The notes beneath the pieces are model-generated. The model had not been told where the DNA came from and ran no database searches. It saw nothing but the letters and a program-made list of their open reading frames with translations. The translations under genes and the position numbers were made by a program. From Paracoccaceae bacterium (GTDB taxonomy: Bacteria > Pseudomonadota > Alphaproteobacteria > Rhodobacterales > Rhodobacteraceae), in assembly GCA_007134805.1 (NCBI GenBank), contig SLKB01000177.1, positions 1 through 10,614 of the forward strand: a stretch of DNA of 10,614 nucleotides. Direction: 5' to 3'. This document shows positions 1-7,997 of the stretch, in pieces (within the stretch, counting starts at the first letter, position 1; each line of letters opens with the position of its first letter).

Positions 1-377
1 CGCTCCCGCCGGATCAGGTCGATATGCAAGAGCCCGTCCTGCAGATGCGCCTGCGCCACTTCGACCCCGTCGGCGAGGGCGAAGACACGCTGGAACTGTC
101 GCGCGGCGATGCCGCGGTGCAGGAAGACGCGCTCGTCGCGGTCGGCTGCGCTTTGGTTGCCACGCACGAAAAGCTGGCGTTTTTCGATGGTTATCGACAG
201 ATCCTCATCCCGGAACCCGGCCAGGGCGAGCGTGATGCGGAAACGATGGTCGCCGGTCACCTCGATGTTGAAGGGCGGGTATCCGTCCGTTCCGGCCCGC
301 GCCGTGCGTTCGACCAGGGCTTCGAGTTGCTCGAAACCCAGCAGCAGCGGGTGAGATGGAAAACTCAGTTTCGTCAT
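1..377 (-). CDS. Hsp20/alpha-crystallin small heat-shock protein (3' end beyond window)
   Basis: This is an ATP-independent holdase chaperone of the IbpA type that binds unfolding proteins in the cytoplasm. The reading frame opens at the ATG read from 377 to 375 and stays open to the left edge, giving about 125 residues. The alpha-crystallin domain begins near residue 35 (PPFNIEVTGDHRFRITLALAGF) and continues through GIAARQFQRVFALADGVEV to LQDGLLHIDL near residues 113-122. All three blocks are typical of IbpA-like proteins of alphaproteobacteria. Only the C-terminal tail, where the family usually has an I-x-I motif, is missing, cut by the window edge. A Shine-Dalgarno AAGAGGA lies at 386-392, eight bases before the start, and a heat-shock type promoter lies further upstream. 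The gene is divergent from the ydcH-like gene. Family assignment is firm; which Hsp20 paralogue it is cannot be told. Confidence 0.9.
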   Translation of the reverse strand, partial: MTKLSFPSHPLLLGFEQLEALVERTARAGTDGYPPFNIEVTGDHRFRITLALAGFRDEDLSITIEKRQLFVRGNQSAADRDERVFLHRGIAARQFQRVFALADGVEVAQAHLQDGLLHIDLIRRE

Positions 378-439
378 CAGCGTGGTCCTCTTGAAGCGAC
401 ATTGCTGCGGGTCCCGTTGCGGCAACCCGTACCCAAGGT

Positions 440-467
440 ATATGGGGCGCGCGCGCCCGTTCGCAAG
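440..467 (-). promoter_or_regulatory. Sigma-32 (RpoH) type promoter of the hsp20 gene
   Basis: On the minus strand, CTTGCGA (467-461) is followed after 13 bases by CCCCATAT (447-440). The known sigma-32 consensus is CTTGAAA, 11-16 bases, CCCCATnT, so the -10 matches fully and the -35 keeps its CTTG core. Transcription would start near 433, leaving a leader of about 55 bases before the hsp20 ATG. The downstream gene is a classic heat-shock gene, which supports the call. The spacer is mostly a GC palindrome at 445-458. Confidence 0.7.
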
Positions 468-506
468 CGCGCCGGGATCATGTGGTAAAGGCTTTTGCCT
501 GATACG

Positions 507-516
507 AAACCGGTTT
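507..516. repeat. Perfect palindrome AAACCGGTTT between hsp20 and ydcH
   Basis: A 10-bp perfect palindrome lies in the 173-bp divergent spacer (378-550), 34 bases before the ydcH-like start. It could be a small operator or could be chance. A possible weak promoter for the plus strand overlaps it: TTGCCT at 495-500, 15 bases, TATCCT at 516-521. I saw no other strong signal in the ydcH-proximal half of the spacer. Confidence 0.35.
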
Positions 517-550
517 ATCCTGCGCCCGTTCACAGCAAAGACAGGCCCCC

Positions 551-769
551 ATGAACTCGCCGCAGGAATTGAGCCACGAAGACGTGCTGCGCATCAAGCT
601 CGAGGTGCTTCGGCAGAAGCATCGCGACCTCGATGACGCGATCGCGGCGCTGCAAGCGCAAGGGCCGGGGTCGCAACTGACCTTGCAGCGGCTGAAGAAG
701 CAGAAATTGCAACTCAAGGACCAGATCGCCCGGATCGAGGATGAATTGACCCCCGATATCATCGCCTGA
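551..769 (+). CDS. YdcH/DUF465 family small coiled-coil protein
   Basis: A 72-residue, highly charged, probably all-helical cytoplasmic protein. It has the DUF465 (YdcH) pattern: a first helix with [24 protein letters not shown] (residues 8-31, quoted in part: [15 protein letters not shown]), a short turn with GPGS near 53 per cent of the length, and a second helix containing the family hallmark [16 protein letters not shown] (about 48-63). The two helices can pair as a helical hairpin. The ATG at 551 is the first one in frame and the length is normal for the family. The function of DUF465 proteins is unknown. It sits 73 bases upstream of purE on the same strand, with a separate candidate promoter in between, so co-transcription is possible but not required. 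I see no terminator after it. Confidence 0.85.
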   Translation: MNSPQELSHEDVLRIKLEVLRQKHRDLDDAIAALQAQGPGSQLTLQRLKKQKLQLKDQIARIEDELTPDIIA

Positions 770-774
770 CCCGA

Positions 775-802
775 TTGCGCCCACAGGGGGCATCGCTATA
801 GT
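775..802 (+). promoter_or_regulatory. Candidate sigma-70 type promoter of purEK
   Basis: TTGCGC (775-780) is followed after 16 bases by TATAGT (797-802). The -10 matches TATAAT in five of six positions; the -35 matches only in the TTG. Start of transcription would fall near 809, inside the tandem repeat at 807-832. The call rests on position and the good -10 only. Confidence 0.4.
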
Positions 803-806
803 GCGC

Positions 807-832
807 GGCGATCACAGGCGGCGATCACAGGC
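807..832 (+). repeat. Perfect 13-bp tandem duplication in the purE leader
   Basis: GGCGATCACAGGC occurs twice back to back, at 807-819 and 820-832. The second copy runs directly into the G-rich ribosome binding site (831-838) of purE. Nothing like it is seen before the other genes. It may be a recent slippage duplication or a paired regulatory element. Confidence 0.8.
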
Positions 833-842
833 GGGGGCATGG

Positions 843-1328
843 ATGACAGCGAAAGTCGGGATCATCATGGGCAGCCAGTCCGACTGGCCGACCCTGCGCG
901 CCGCGGCCGAGGTTCTGGACGAGTTGGGCGTGGCGCATGAGGCGCGCATCGTCTCGGCCCACCGCACGCCGGATCGCTTGTGGGACTACGGGACCGGCGC
1001 CGTGGCGCGCGGGTTGGAGGTGATCATCGCGGGCGCCGGCGGGGCGGCGCATCTGCCGGGCATGGTGGCATCGAAGACGCGGCTGCCGGTGATCGGTGTG
1101 CCGGTGCAGACGCGGGCGCTGGGGGGGCTCGACAGCCTCTATTCGATTGTGCAGATGCCGCGCGGCTACCCTGTGGCGACCATGGCGATCGGGGCTGCGG
1201 GGGCGGCCAATGCAGGGCTCATGGCCGCAGGCATCCTTGCGCTGCACGACCCCGGGCTTGCCGCGCGGCTCGACGCCTGGCGCGCGGCCCTTTCGGCGTC
1301 GATCCCCGAGGTGCCGCAGGATGAGTGA
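843..1328 (+). CDS. purE: PurE, N5-carboxyaminoimidazole ribonucleotide mutase (class I)
   Basis: PurE moves the carboxyl group of N5-CAIR to C4, giving CAIR in the purine pathway. The 161-residue length is right for the class I (bacterial) enzyme. Visible motifs are the N-terminal strand and phosphate-binding loop [13 protein letters not shown] (residues 5-17), SAHRTP (38-43) with the catalytic histidine at 40, the [12 protein letters not shown] loop near 62-73, and LPVIGVPV soon after. The ATG at 843 is chosen because it gives the standard N-terminus ([11 protein letters not shown]) and follows a G-rich binding site at 831-838. An in-frame GTG at 801 would add 14 unconserved residues. The last 8 bases overlap purK, its partner enzyme, so the two are translationally coupled. 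Confidence 0.97.
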   Translation: MTAKVGIIMGSQSDWPTLRAAAEVLDELGVAHEARIVSAHRTPDRLWDYGTGAVARGLEVIIAGAGGAAHLPGMVASKTRLPVIGVPVQTRALGGLDSLYSIVQMPRGYPVATMAIGAAGAANAGLMAAGILALHDPGLAARLDAWRAALSASIPEVPQDE

Positions 1329-2394
1329 CGCGCTGGCGCCGGGGCAGGCCATCGGCATCCTGGGCGGTGGGCAGTTGGGGCGGATGCTCTCGGTCGCGGC
1401 AGGGCGGCTGGGCTATCGCACCCATATCTATGATCCGGGCGCAAACCCCCCGGCCGCGCATCTGGCAGAGCGGGTGACCTGTGCGCCCTGGGACGATCGC
1501 GCGGCGCTGCGTGCCTTCGCGCAAAGCGTCGCAGTGATCACCTTCGAGTTCGAGAATATCCCGGCCGAGACGCTGGCGGCGCTGGAAGATCTGCGCACGA
1601 TCCGGCCCGGTCTCCGGGCGCTGGAGGTGTCGCAGGACCGGCTGGAGGAAAAACGCTTCCTGCGTGGCCTGGGCTTGCAGACCGCGCCCTTCGCGCCCGT
1701 GGCCTCAACGGCCGATCTGGCCGCTGCCATGGCCGAGTTTGGCCCTGAGATCATCCTCAAGACGCGGCGGATGGGCTATGATGGCAAGGGCCAGGTCCGG
1801 CTGGGCGCAGGCGCGGATCTGGCAGCCGCGCTTGCCGAACTGGAGGGGGCGGATGCGATCGCCGAGGGTGTGATCGCGTTCAGCGCCGAGGTCTCGGTCA
1901 TCGCGGCGCGCAATGTCGCGGGCGCGGTCGCGGCTTTCGACCCGGGCGAGAACTTGCACAAATCCGGCATTCTGCACCAGACGCGGGTGCCCGCGCGCCT
2001 GAGCGCCGCGCAGCGCAGCGATGCGGTCATTATCGCGGCCAATATATTGAACGCGCTTGATTACGTTGGTGTGCTTGGCGTCGAGCTGTTCGTGACTCCG
2101 GGCGGGATTCTGGTCAATGAGATTGCCCCGCGCGTGCACAATTCCGGCCATTGGACCCAGAATGGCTGCGCTGTCGATCAGTTCGAGCAGCATATCCGCG
2201 CGATCACCGGATTGCCGCTCGGGGACGGGGCGCGCCATGCGGATGTCGTCATGACCAATCTCATTGGCGATGACATCGACCGTCTGCCGGACTATCTGGT
2301 GGCTCCGGATACGGCCGTGCATCTTTACGGCAAGGCCGAAAGCCGGCCCGGCCGCAAGATGGGCCATGTCAACGCGATCATCCGCGCGCGCTAG
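1321..2394 (+). CDS. purK: PurK, 5-(carboxyamino)imidazole ribonucleotide synthase
   Basis: PurK uses ATP and bicarbonate to carboxylate AIR to N5-CAIR, which PurE then converts. The 357 residues are close to the E. coli enzyme's size. It is an ATP-grasp protein: the N-terminal preATP-grasp fold shows [14 protein letters not shown] (10-23), followed by FEFENIP, the central nucleotide loop [25 protein letters not shown], and the C-terminal signature [14 protein letters not shown] that is near-invariant in PurK. The ATG lies within the last codons of purE (8-base overlap), and no separate binding site is needed if translation is coupled. The TAG stop (2392-2394) shares its bases with the stop of the convergent hydrolase gene. 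Confidence 0.97.
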   Translation: MSDALAPGQAIGILGGGQLGRMLSVAAGRLGYRTHIYDPGANPPAAHLAERVTCAPWDDRAALRAFAQSVAVITFEFENIPAETLAALEDLRTIRPGLRALEVSQDRLEEKRFLRGLGLQTAPFAPVASTADLAAAMAEFGPEIILKTRRMGYDGKGQVRLGAGADLAAALAELEGADAIAEGVIAFSAEVSVIAARNVAGAVAAFDPGENLHKSGILHQTRVPARLSAAQRSDAVIIAANILNALDYVGVLGVELFVTPGGILVNEIAPRVHNSGHWTQNGCAVDQFEQHIRAITGLPLGDGARHADVVMTNLIGDDIDRLPDYLVAPDTAVHLYGKAESRPGRKMGHVNAIIRAR

Positions 2395-3113
2395 GGGTTC
2401 GCGAGCTTGCGCAGCGCGTTGCCGAAGGTCATGCCGTGGTCGAATTTCCCGTAGCGCAGGAATTCCAGCACTTCGGCCACGACCATCGGATTGTTCATCA
2501 TGAAGGTATGGGTGACCGGCAGCACGATGTGATCGGTCATCCCTTCGAGCTTGGTGCTCTCGACCGAGACCTTGCCATCATCATCTCCCTCGATCAGCGC
2601 CGAGGTGATGGGGTTGAGCGACACATCGCCCGCAATGATGCCCAGATCGTAATCGGCAAGTTCGGGCAGCACGTTCGGCGTCGCGTCGCGGCGCGTGCCG
2701 AGTTCGAGCCCGGCGGGGCCGTTGATCCAGGAGAACGCCTCGATATCGGCGAAGAAATCGACCACTTCGGACCCGTGATGGGGGGGCGCCAACATCACCA
2801 CGCGGCCCAGCTCATCGGGCCGGTGGCGCGCGAGCCAGCCGCGCGCGAGGATCCCGCCCATCGAATGGGTGACGAAATTGATGCGGCGCTCGCCACAATT
2901 CTTGACGGCGATGCCCACGTGATCCACCAGTTCGTCGATCGGCGCCGCGCGCGAGGGGTAGCCGTGATTGACGACAAAATAGCCGTGCAGGCTCAGCGCC
3001 TCTTCCATGACGCGCATGGAATGCTCGGAGCGCGCAAGCCCGTGCAGGAGCACGACGCACTCCGCGCTCGCGGGCGCAGCGGACACAAGCAGGGCGGTCA
3101 AAACGGCTTTCAT
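2391..3113 (-). CDS. Secreted alpha/beta hydrolase (lipase/esterase-like)
   Basis: A 240-residue protein with a clear Sec signal peptide: Lys at 2, hydrophobic stretch 3-13, and likely cleavage after ASA at 15-17. The mature part begins [11 protein letters not shown], where HG (24-25) is the usual oxyanion region of lipases. The nucleophile elbow is THSMGG with Ser84, a variant of GHSMGG. Candidate remaining triad residues are Asp179 (in [10 protein letters not shown]) and His202 (VTHTFMM). The block DGKVSVEST resembles the acid-residue loop of triacylglycerol lipase/PGAP1-like hydrolases. The substrate is unknown: a lipid or carboxyl ester is an inference from the family. It would act in the periplasm or outside. 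It converges on purK with a 4-base overlap and diverges from the NUDIX gene across 49 bases. Confidence 0.8.
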   Translation of the reverse strand: MKAVLTALLVSAAPASAECVVLLHGLARSEHSMRVMEEALSLHGYFVVNHGYPSRAAPIDELVDHVGIAVKNCGERRINFVTHSMGGILARGWLARHRPDELGRVVMLAPPHHGSEVVDFFADIEAFSWINGPAGLELGTRRDATPNVLPELADYDLGIIAGDVSLNPITSALIEGDDDGKVSVESTKLEGMTDHIVLPVTHTFMMNNPMVVAEVLEFLRYGKFDHGMTFGNALRKLANP

Positions 3114-3162
3114 CCCATCGATATAAGGTGCAGGGTTGGGCTTCGCCAGAGGAGATCATGCA
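3114..3162. promoter_or_regulatory. Short divergent spacer with AT-rich -10-like element
   Basis: This 49-bp gap must serve both the hydrolase (-) and the NUDIX gene (+) unless promoters lie inside the genes. It contains one AT-rich patch, ATCGATATAAGG (3117-3128), that gives TATAAG on the plus strand (3122-3127) and TTATAT on the minus strand (3126-3121). No convincing -35 is seen for either. The minus-strand element lies only about 8 bases from the hydrolase ATG, which would make a very short or absent leader. It also holds the NUDIX binding site AGAGGAG (3148-3154). Confidence 0.25.
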
Positions 3163-4661
<1,499 letters not shown>

Positions 4662-4692
4662 TTATTGCGCATAATTGAAATATTATTGCGCA
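4662..4692 (+). promoter_or_regulatory. Paired direct repeats, probable Lrp-family operator
   Basis: TTATTGCGCA occurs at 4662-4671 and again at 4683-4692, exactly 21 bp apart start to start, which is two turns of DNA, so both face the same side of the helix. The first copy extends to TTAT-TGCGC-ATAA, with inverted TTAT/ATAA arms. They lie in the only strongly AT-rich stretch of the trxB/lrp spacer, 47-77 bases before the regulator's ATG. Lrp/AsnC proteins typically bind several phased sites with AT-rich flanks and control their own gene; that this protein binds here is inference. A TATTAT (4681-4686) overlapping the second copy could be a -10 element. Confidence 0.55.
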
Positions 4693-4738
4693 GCCAGTGT
4701 GGCCAGACTAAAGAAGTGACACTAGGGGGAGAGTGGGC

Positions 4739-5239
4739 ATGTCCGTCAGCAAGCTGGATCCGATCGACCGCAAGATCCTCGCGGAATTGCAGGCCGATGG
4801 CCGGATGACGAATGTCGAGCTCGCCAAGCGGGTCGGCATTTCGGCGCCGCCCTGCCTGCGCCGGGTGCGCGCGCTGGAAGAGGCGGGCTTCATCCGCGGC
4901 TATCACGCGCGGGTCAATGCGCGCGATCTGGGCTTCGAGGTCAAGGTCTTTGCCATGGTCGGGCTGAACAGCCAGGCCGAGGCGGATCTGGCGCGCTTCG
5001 AGAAGCGCTGCATTGGCTGGCCGCTGGTGCGCGAATGCCACATGCTCAACGGGGAGATCGACTTCATCCTCAAATGCGTGGCCCCCGATCTGTCGAGCTT
5101 CCAGCGCTTCCTGACCGAAGAGCTGCTTGCTGCGGAAAACGTGATCACGGTCAAGACATCGCTGGTGATTCGCTGCGCGAAATCCGACCCCGGCGTGCCG
5201 TTCGAGGTGATCGAGGCGCGCGCGGCCGAGATCGGCTAG
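4739..5239 (+). CDS. Lrp/AsnC family transcriptional regulator
   Basis: A 166-residue DNA-binding regulator. The N-terminal winged helix-turn-helix shows LDPIDRKILAELQADGR (6-22), and the recognition segment VGISAPPCLRRVRALEEAGFI (32-52) follows the E. coli Lrp pattern closely, including the PxPCL-type turn. The remainder fits the RAM (ligand-binding and oligomerisation) domain, with EVKVFAMVGLN and GEIDFILKCVAPDLSSFQRF. Such proteins form dimers and octamers and respond to amino acids; the effector here is not known. The ATG at 4739 is preferred over the GTG at 4733 because GGGGGAGAG (4725-4733) would overlap the GTG. Divergent location next to trxB matches E. coli lrp, so it may be a true Lrp orthologue, but alphaproteobacteria have many paralogues, so I give no symbol. 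Autoregulation through the repeats at 4662-4692 is likely. Confidence 0.93.
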   Translation: MSVSKLDPIDRKILAELQADGRMTNVELAKRVGISAPPCLRRVRALEEAGFIRGYHARVNARDLGFEVKVFAMVGLNSQAEADLARFEKRCIGWPLVRECHMLNGEIDFILKCVAPDLSSFQRFLTEELLAAENVITVKTSLVIRCAKSDPGVPFEVIEARAAEIG

Positions 5240-5251
5240 GCGCGCGCGGCC
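5214..5251 (+). repeat. 14-bp direct repeat spanning the end of the lrp-like gene
   Basis: AGGCGCGCGCGGCC occurs at 5214-5227 inside the regulator's last codons and at 5238-5251. The second copy covers the end of its TAG stop and fills the whole 12-base gap to the convergent AAA+ gene. The unit is GC-rich and of low complexity, so a chance origin is possible. No terminator hairpin with a T-run is seen between these convergent genes. Confidence 0.6.
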
Positions 5252-6562
5252 TCAGCGGGTGATCTCCTCGGTCTGGACGAACATGTTCTTCCAGGCCCGG
5301 TCGATCAGTTCGGGCGACATGTGGCGCGGCTTGCCCTCGAAATCGCAGATCGAGATCATCTGATCGATCAGGAAAACCGGCTGGTAATTCGCATAGACAT
5401 TGTCGATTTCGGGGTATTTCGCCTTGATCAGGTAGATGAGCGTGTCCTCGTCGAGCGGCATCTCGCGCTTGCGGGCGACCATGGCGAAGATCTTGAGGAA
5501 ATCCGCCTGGCTTGGCCCGTCGATCTTGATCTTGAAGAAGATCCTGCGCAGCGCGGCCTGATCGAAGATGTCATTGGGATGGAAGTTCGTCGAGAAGATC
5601 ACCAGCGTGTCGAAGGGCACGATGAATTTCTCGCCCGATTGCAGCGCGAGGAGGTCATAGTTCATCTCCATCGGGACGATCCAGCGGTTGATGAGAGCCT
5701 GGGGGGGCTCTTCCTGTCGGCCGAGATCGTCGATGATGAAGACGCCGCCCGTCGCCTTGAACTGCAAGGGCGCCTGATAGGTGCGCGAGACCGGGTTGTA
5801 GGTGAGGTCCAGCATCGAGAGGTTCAACTCGCCGCCCGTGATCACGGTGGGGCGTTCGCAATAGAGGTAGCGGTTGTCGAAATGGTTGCCGGACTGGCGC
5901 AACAGCGAGGGGTTGTCCTCGGAGGTGCTGACGATGCGGTGCACGATCGGGTCGTAGACATTGATGATCTGGCCGGCATGCGTGACCGCGCGCGGCACAT
6001 AGATGCGATCGCCCATCGCGGCCCGGATCCCGTTCGCGATCGAGGATTTTCCGTTGCCCGGCGGGCCATACATCAGGATCGAGCGGCCCGAACTGACTGC
6101 CGGGCCCAGATCGTCGAGCAGACTGGGCGGCAGGATCAGATCGCCCATGGCCCGCTTCAGGTGGCGGCGGGTGATCTGGACGTCACGGATCGACTGGCGC
6201 GCGATCTGCTTGGCATACTCCTCGAGCGGAATGGGCATGGCGCCGTAATATTCGGATTGGGCCAGCGCATCGAGCGCGCGCGCCTTGCCGGTTTGCGTCA
6301 GCTGGAAGGTCGCCTCGGCCTGGGCATTGGCGCCGATCGTGGCCGTGGCCTCGACCAGGGCTTCGCTGCGCGCCAAGTCGATCAGCTCGATCGTCTGGGG
6401 GATCGGCAGGCAGATCGTGCGCGCGATGTCGGTGATGCGCGCGCGCGATGTGCGGAACATCGTCTTGAGAAGGATGTCGCGCATCATCACGCGGCTGAGG
6501 CCCGTCGCATCGAGGCTGCGCGGCGTGGCCGGGGCGAAAACATGTCTGGCTTCGATATTCAT
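5252..6562 (-). CDS. AAA+ ATPase with N-terminal winged-helix-like region, in Tad locus
   Basis: A 436-residue soluble protein. The ATPase core has Walker A GPPGNGKSS (166-174), Walker B GVFIIDDLGR (273-282, with Asp278-Asp279), a sensor-1 like IFSTN (322-326), and ALRRIFFKI (337-345) with an arginine pair that could be the finger. No Sec signal or membrane segment is visible. Residues about 25-100 read like a winged helix: a helix at 26-37, ITDIARTICLPIPQTIELIDLA as a helix-turn-helix (43-64), then FQLTQTGKARALDAL (86-100), like the LTxxG wing end of MarR-type domains. It is the last gene of the Tad gene run, 54 bases after the prepilin peptidase, preceded by AGGTG (6567-6571). A role in pilus assembly or its control is inferred from location only. 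It is not TadA/CpaF or TadZ/CpaE, whose folds and motifs differ. Confidence 0.85.
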   Translation of the reverse strand: MNIEARHVFAPATPRSLDATGLSRVMMRDILLKTMFRTSRARITDIARTICLPIPQTIELIDLARSEALVEATATIGANAQAEATFQLTQTGKARALDALAQSEYYGAMPIPLEEYAKQIARQSIRDVQITRRHLKRAMGDLILPPSLLDDLGPAVSSGRSILMYGPPGNGKSSIANGIRAAMGDRIYVPRAVTHAGQIINVYDPIVHRIVSTSEDNPSLLRQSGNHFDNRYLYCERPTVITGGELNLSMLDLTYNPVSRTYQAPLQFKATGGVFIIDDLGRQEEPPQALINRWIVPMEMNYDLLALQSGEKFIVPFDTLVIFSTNFHPNDIFDQAALRRIFFKIKIDGPSQADFLKIFAMVARKREMPLDEDTLIYLIKAKYPEIDNVYANYQPVFLIDQMISICDFEGKPRHMSPELIDRAWKNMFVQTEEITR

Positions 6563-6571
6563 GTCGCACCT

Positions 6572-6599
6572 GCTACAGCTGGAAGCCCTTATCTGTAGC
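6572..6599. repeat. Inverted repeat next to the ribosome binding site of the AAA+ gene
   Basis: GCTACAG (6572-6578) and CTGTAGC (6593-6599) are perfect 7-bp inverted arms with a 14-base loop. In the minus-strand transcript the hairpin would end directly before the AGGTG binding site (6571-6567). The arm centres are also 21 bp apart, as for a dimeric DNA-binding protein. It lies in the only sizeable gap (54 bases) of the distal Tad gene run. Confidence 0.5.
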
Positions 6600-6616
6600 G
6601 CCGCAACAAGGCGAAA

Positions 6617-7120
6617 TTAAGAAACGCCGTTGCCGAAAACCGCCCCGAGGGCGAGATAGAACAGAAGGCTCGGCCCCAGCGCGAGGCCGAAGGGAAACTC
6701 GCGCCGGTGCCAGCTTTCCCAGTCCGGGACGAGGCCGCGAATGGCGGCTGTCCGTCGTGCAACGCGATGGGCGATCACACCGACAAGCGCGACTGTCCCC
6801 AGAAGCAGCAGGAACAGGTTCAGATCGCCCAGCGCGATGAAGGGCGCCATCGCGGCCGCGAACTTGGCGTCGCCTGCGCCCATCAGCCCGACCGATGACA
6901 GCACGAAGCCCAGCGCGAGCACGACCGCAAGATGCACCCAGCCCCAGGCCCAGGTCGCAAGCGGAAGCGCCATCAAGCCGACGATGGCATAGACCGCCAC
7001 AAGTGCGAGCACGGCGCGATTGTGGATCTTCATCCATTTGAGATCCGTGAGCGCCACCCAGAGCGCAATCGGCGCCGCGAAGGGCAGGAACCAGAGCGCC
7101 GAGGTCGCATTGATCAGCAC
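6617..7120 (-). CDS. cpaA: Tad prepilin peptidase, A24 family (CpaA/TadV)
   Basis: An inner-membrane aspartic peptidase that cuts the leader of Flp-type prepilins. The 167-residue, almost wholly hydrophobic protein has the two catalytic aspartates expected: Asp26 in LTDLKWMKIHN and Asp84 in the GAGD motif (81-84, within GLMGAGDAKFAAA). The end block FPFGLALGPSLLF (142-154) matches the family's PFG segment. Hydrophobic stretches near 8-25, 36-55, 60-80, 98-117 and 144-163 suggest five or more membrane segments. It lacks the N-terminal cytoplasmic methylase part of PilD, as is normal for TadV/CpaA. The start is a GTG that shares its G with the TAG stop of the upstream lipoprotein gene, so expression is coupled. 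An ATG start would lose the N-terminal helix and Asp26. Confidence 0.92.
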   Translation of the reverse strand: MLINATSALWFLPFAAPIALWVALTDLKWMKIHNRAVLALVAVYAIVGLMALPLATWAWGWVHLAVVLALGFVLSSVGLMGAGDAKFAAAMAPFIALGDLNLFLLLLGTVALVGVIAHRVARRTAAIRGLVPDWESWHRREFPFGLALGPSLLFYLALGAVFGNGVS

Positions 7121-7977
7121 TAGCCGGTCCCCGCGCCATCGAGCGCCCGCATGGCGCGCACGGCTTCCTCGTAATGCTGCGGATGGGTGTCGATCGCCTC
7201 TTCCAGAAGCACGCGGCCGACATTGACATCATTCTTGCGAATGGCGGCGATCGCCATGGTATAGAGCATGACCGCGCGTTCCTGCTGGGTCATCTGCACG
7301 AGCGGCAGCGTGTAGTTCCCCTGTCCCGCCCGCGCCAGCGCCAGGTTGTTCTTCGCAGTGAAGAGGCTTGGGTCGTGCTGGAGCGCCTTGGTGAACAGCC
7401 GCTCGGCCTCGCGGAAGTTTTCCCGTGTCAGATGCGAATAGCCCCAGTTGTTGTAGACGCTGGAGGGCCGCGTCGTCAGGCCGGCCGCGATCTCGTAGAA
7501 ATGGTCGGCGCTGCGCCAGTTCTGCTTGCTGTCGGCGACGAGGGCTTCGAGCCGGTAGCGATCGAAGGTCTCATAGGTCGGGGGGATGGAGTTCAGCGTC
7601 CGCTCGGCGCCGGCCCAGTCATTGGCGCGCAGCTGCGCATCGGCCAGCGCAACCTTGTCGGAATTGGTCCCCTCGGGGTGGGCGGTGACCCCGCGCCAGA
7701 GTGGCACGGCCTCATTGGCGCGCCCCGCGCGCATCAGCGACCGCCCCAGCCCCCGCTGGTTGAGAAGCGAGTCGGGCTCGTTTTCCATCTGGGCGCTGAA
7801 ATAGGCGACGGCCTCTTCCGGGTCGCCGGCGGTCAGCATCAGTTCCGCCATGTTCTGCTGGTCGACCGAGGTGACAGAGTCGATTGCCCGCGAGACGCTG
7901 GCGCGGCTGCTGTCTTCGCATGCGGAAAGCCAGATCACGCTGCCTGAAAGCAGCGCTACAAGGGTTGGGTGGCGCAT
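7120..7977 (-). CDS. TPR lipoprotein, second TadD-like protein of the Tad cluster
   Basis: A 285-residue protein with a lipoprotein signal: hydrophobic 5-17 and lipobox LSAC with Cys20, followed by Glu21-Asp22. The mature part is a run of tetratricopeptide repeats. Readable ones are near 43-75 (AELMLTAGDPEEAVAYF), 76-98 (GLGRSLMRAGRANEAVPLW), 108-130, 140-165, and the best conserved at 174-207 (YNNWGYSHLTRENFREAERL then FTKALQHDPS). Tad loci usually encode TPR lipoproteins that help assemble the secretin or pilus; that this protein does so is inferred from position. The ATG at 7977 follows GAGGA with seven bases between. It lies 20 bases after tadD and overlaps the next gene by one base. Only weak similarity is visible between it and its neighbour beyond the TPR pattern. 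Confidence 0.85.
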   Translation of the reverse strand: MRHPTLVALLSGSVIWLSACEDSSRASVSRAIDSVTSVDQQNMAELMLTAGDPEEAVAYFSAQMENEPDSLLNQRGLGRSLMRAGRANEAVPLWRGVTAHPEGTNSDKVALADAQLRANDWAGAERTLNSIPPTYETFDRYRLEALVADSKQNWRSADHFYEIAAGLTTRPSSVYNNWGYSHLTRENFREAERLFTKALQHDPSLFTAKNNLALARAGQGNYTLPLVQMTQQERAVMLYTMAIAAIRKNDVNVGRVLLEEAIDTHPQHYEEAVRAMRALDGAGTG

Positions 7978-7997
7978 TTTCGCGTCCTCACTGCTCG

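Noticed and set aside
447..456. (GC)n runs at 447-456, 4641-4650 and in several genes as a special repeat family
   Set aside because: Such runs are common by composition in this window, including inside coding regions, so no shared function can be claimed.
1117..1125. G-run inside purE as a possible frameshift or phase-variation tract
   Set aside because: The protein reads through without a break and conserved motifs stay in frame on both sides.
5321..6598. Long open frame (425 codons) on the plus strand opposite the AAA+ gene
   Set aside because: Antisense to a gene with clear Walker motifs. Its translation is rich in Arg, Asp and Leu without any known motif, typical of an antisense frame in GC-rich DNA.
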